Part shown: positions 4,390 to 5,227 of the stretch, piece by piece
How the letters are laid out: every line of letters starts with the position of its first letter
Numbering within the stretch: position 1 is the first letter of the stretch
From: Methanocorpusculum sp.
GTDB taxonomy: Archaea; Halobacteriota; Methanomicrobia; Methanomicrobiales; Methanocorpusculaceae
Assembly: GCA_029987045.1 (NCBI GenBank)
Contig: DALTWN010000079.1
Location: forward strand, 1-5,227
Length of the DNA stretch: 5,227 nt
Direction: 5' to 3'
Position numbers and translations under genes: made by a program
The notes under the pieces: model-generated
What the model was told of the DNA's origin: nothing
The model's input: the letters and a program-made list of their open reading frames with translations, nothing else
The model's database searches: none

Positions 4390-5226
4390 ATGGCAAGACC
4401 GTTCATCAAATGGGCAGGAAGCAAGACACGGCTGTTCCCGCAGATACTGCGGCGTATCCCTGCCGACTGTTCCCGGTACGTCGAACCGTTCGTCGGCGGC
4501 GGCGCGGTCTTCTTCGAGATCGCTCCGTATTTCACGGAGACCTGCATCTCGGATACCAACGAACAGCTCATCGGACTCTATCTTGATGTACGGGACAATA
4601 CCGATACCCTCATCGACCATCTCGTCCGGATGCAGGAAAACTATCTGCAGGATTCGTTCGCGGAACAGGACGAGTATTACCGCAAACAGCAGAAACGGCT
4701 CGAAAGCATCCTGTTCAAGCCGTCGACGGAACGCTCCGCCCTTCTTCTCTTCTTCAATACCTACTGCGTCAACCAGCCGTACAATCCGCGTACCTTCACC
4801 CGACGTCCCGAATCGGAACTCGATTTCGACAATATCCGTGCCTGTGCCGACCTGCTGCAGAACACGGATATCCGATGCCGGTCGTTCGAGACGACCCTGG
4901 ACCTGGTCACCGACAGAACCTTCGTCTACTGCGACCCGCCGTACCGTCCATTGCCGCTTCCGTCCGCGGGCGACCTGATGCGGGACGGATTCGACGATTC
5001 GTGCCAGATCGATCTTGCCCGGTATGCCCGCCGGGTGGTCCAGCGCAACGGAAAGATCCTGCTCTCCAACAGCGACCCGCATATCTGCAATCCGGACGAC
5101 AACTTCTTCGACAACCTCTACAACGGATTCACGATCGAACGTGTTTCCGCACACCAGACAGCAGACCACGTCCGCCGCGGCATCACCGAACTGCTGATAC
5201 ACTCGGACTACGGCGTAATCGAGTGA
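4390..5226 (+). CDS. Dam-family adenine-N6 DNA methyltransferase (278 aa)
   Basis: The enzyme should move a methyl group from S-adenosylmethionine to adenine N6 in a short DNA site. The motif order is that of the Dam/DpnM (alpha) group. F-I-K-W-A-G-S-K (5-12) is followed by the SAM-binding E-P-F-V-G-G-G-A-V-F-F (32-42), S-D-T-N-E-Q-L-I (54-61), the catalytic D-P-P-Y (182-185), L-L-S-N-S-D-P (224-230) and F-F-D-N-L-Y-N-G-F (239-247). R-R-G-I-T-E-L-L-I (262-270) closes the fold. Length is normal for the family and all catalytic motifs are intact. The segment after N123 (N-T-Y-C-V-N-Q-P-Y-N) aligns with the usual N-K-T-C-F-N-G-L-x-R, but the N-G-L-x-R and F-N-V-P elements of the target hairpin are missing, so I do not assign GATC. 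The start at 4390 rests on the TATA distance; the ATG at 4372 would add six residues. The gene ends one base before the window edge, so a cognate endonuclease downstream cannot be judged. Confidence 0.92.
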   Translation: MARPFIKWAGSKTRLFPQILRRIPADCSRYVEPFVGGGAVFFEIAPYFTETCISDTNEQLIGLYLDVRDNTDTLIDHLVRMQENYLQDSFAEQDEYYRKQQKRLESILFKPSTERSALLLFFNTYCVNQPYNPRTFTRRPESELDFDNIRACADLLQNTDIRCRSFETTLDLVTDRTFVYCDPPYRPLPLPSAGDLMRDGFDDSCQIDLARYARRVVQRNGKILLSNSDPHICNPDDNFFDNLYNGFTIERVSAHQTADHVRRGITELLIHSDYGVIE

Positions 5227-5227
5227 A

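Noticed and set aside
4147..5202. Long minus-strand open frame opposite the methylase
   Set aside because: It is the reverse-strand shadow of a clearly identified methyltransferase and has no recognisable motifs of its own.

Overview
The window looks archaeal, most likely from a methanogenic euryarchaeon; a Methanomicrobiales-like genome is my guess and cannot be proven from the sequence. The signs are a proline tRNA with no encoded CCA, A/T-rich TATA boxes centred about 30 bases before start codons that lack a Shine-Dalgarno sequence (leaderless genes), a Rad3/XPD-type Fe-S helicase, and a small lipoprotein of a kind common in methanogens.

Layout, left to right. (1) The 3' part of a tRNA-Pro(TGG) with a T-rich terminator (1-66). 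(2) Two small genes on the minus strand, 66-425 and 511-867, pointing at the tRNA. The first-transcribed gene resembles the core-binding (SAM-like) domain of tyrosine recombinases without a catalytic domain; the second is unrecognised. (3) A 364-base non-coding divergent region (868-1231). It holds three copies of the core GTGGAAGTGCC (two direct, one inverted), a perfect 11-bp palindrome, an A/T-rich core that is itself palindromic, and two more hairpins. (4) A 713-residue Fe-S DNA helicase of the XPD/DinG superfamily 2 group (1232-3373). (5) A 91-residue cysteine-rich, probably zinc-binding protein that converges on the helicase with no base between the two stop codons. (6) A 147-residue secreted lipoprotein on the minus strand with a hairpin-plus-U terminator. 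(7) A Dam-family adenine DNA methyltransferase diverging from the lipoprotein and ending two bases before the window edge.

The genes do not form one operon. Strand changes split them into a minus-strand pair, a single plus-strand helicase, two separately promoted minus-strand genes, and a plus-strand methylase whose downstream partner, if any, lies outside. Helicase and methylase both act on DNA, and the recombinase-like small protein sits beside a tRNA, so an old integration or an accessory locus is possible. I see no attachment-site repeat, transposase, CRISPR array or intact integrase. The two points I find most worth following are the repeat-rich region at 915-1132 and the methylase's divergent target-recognition segment.
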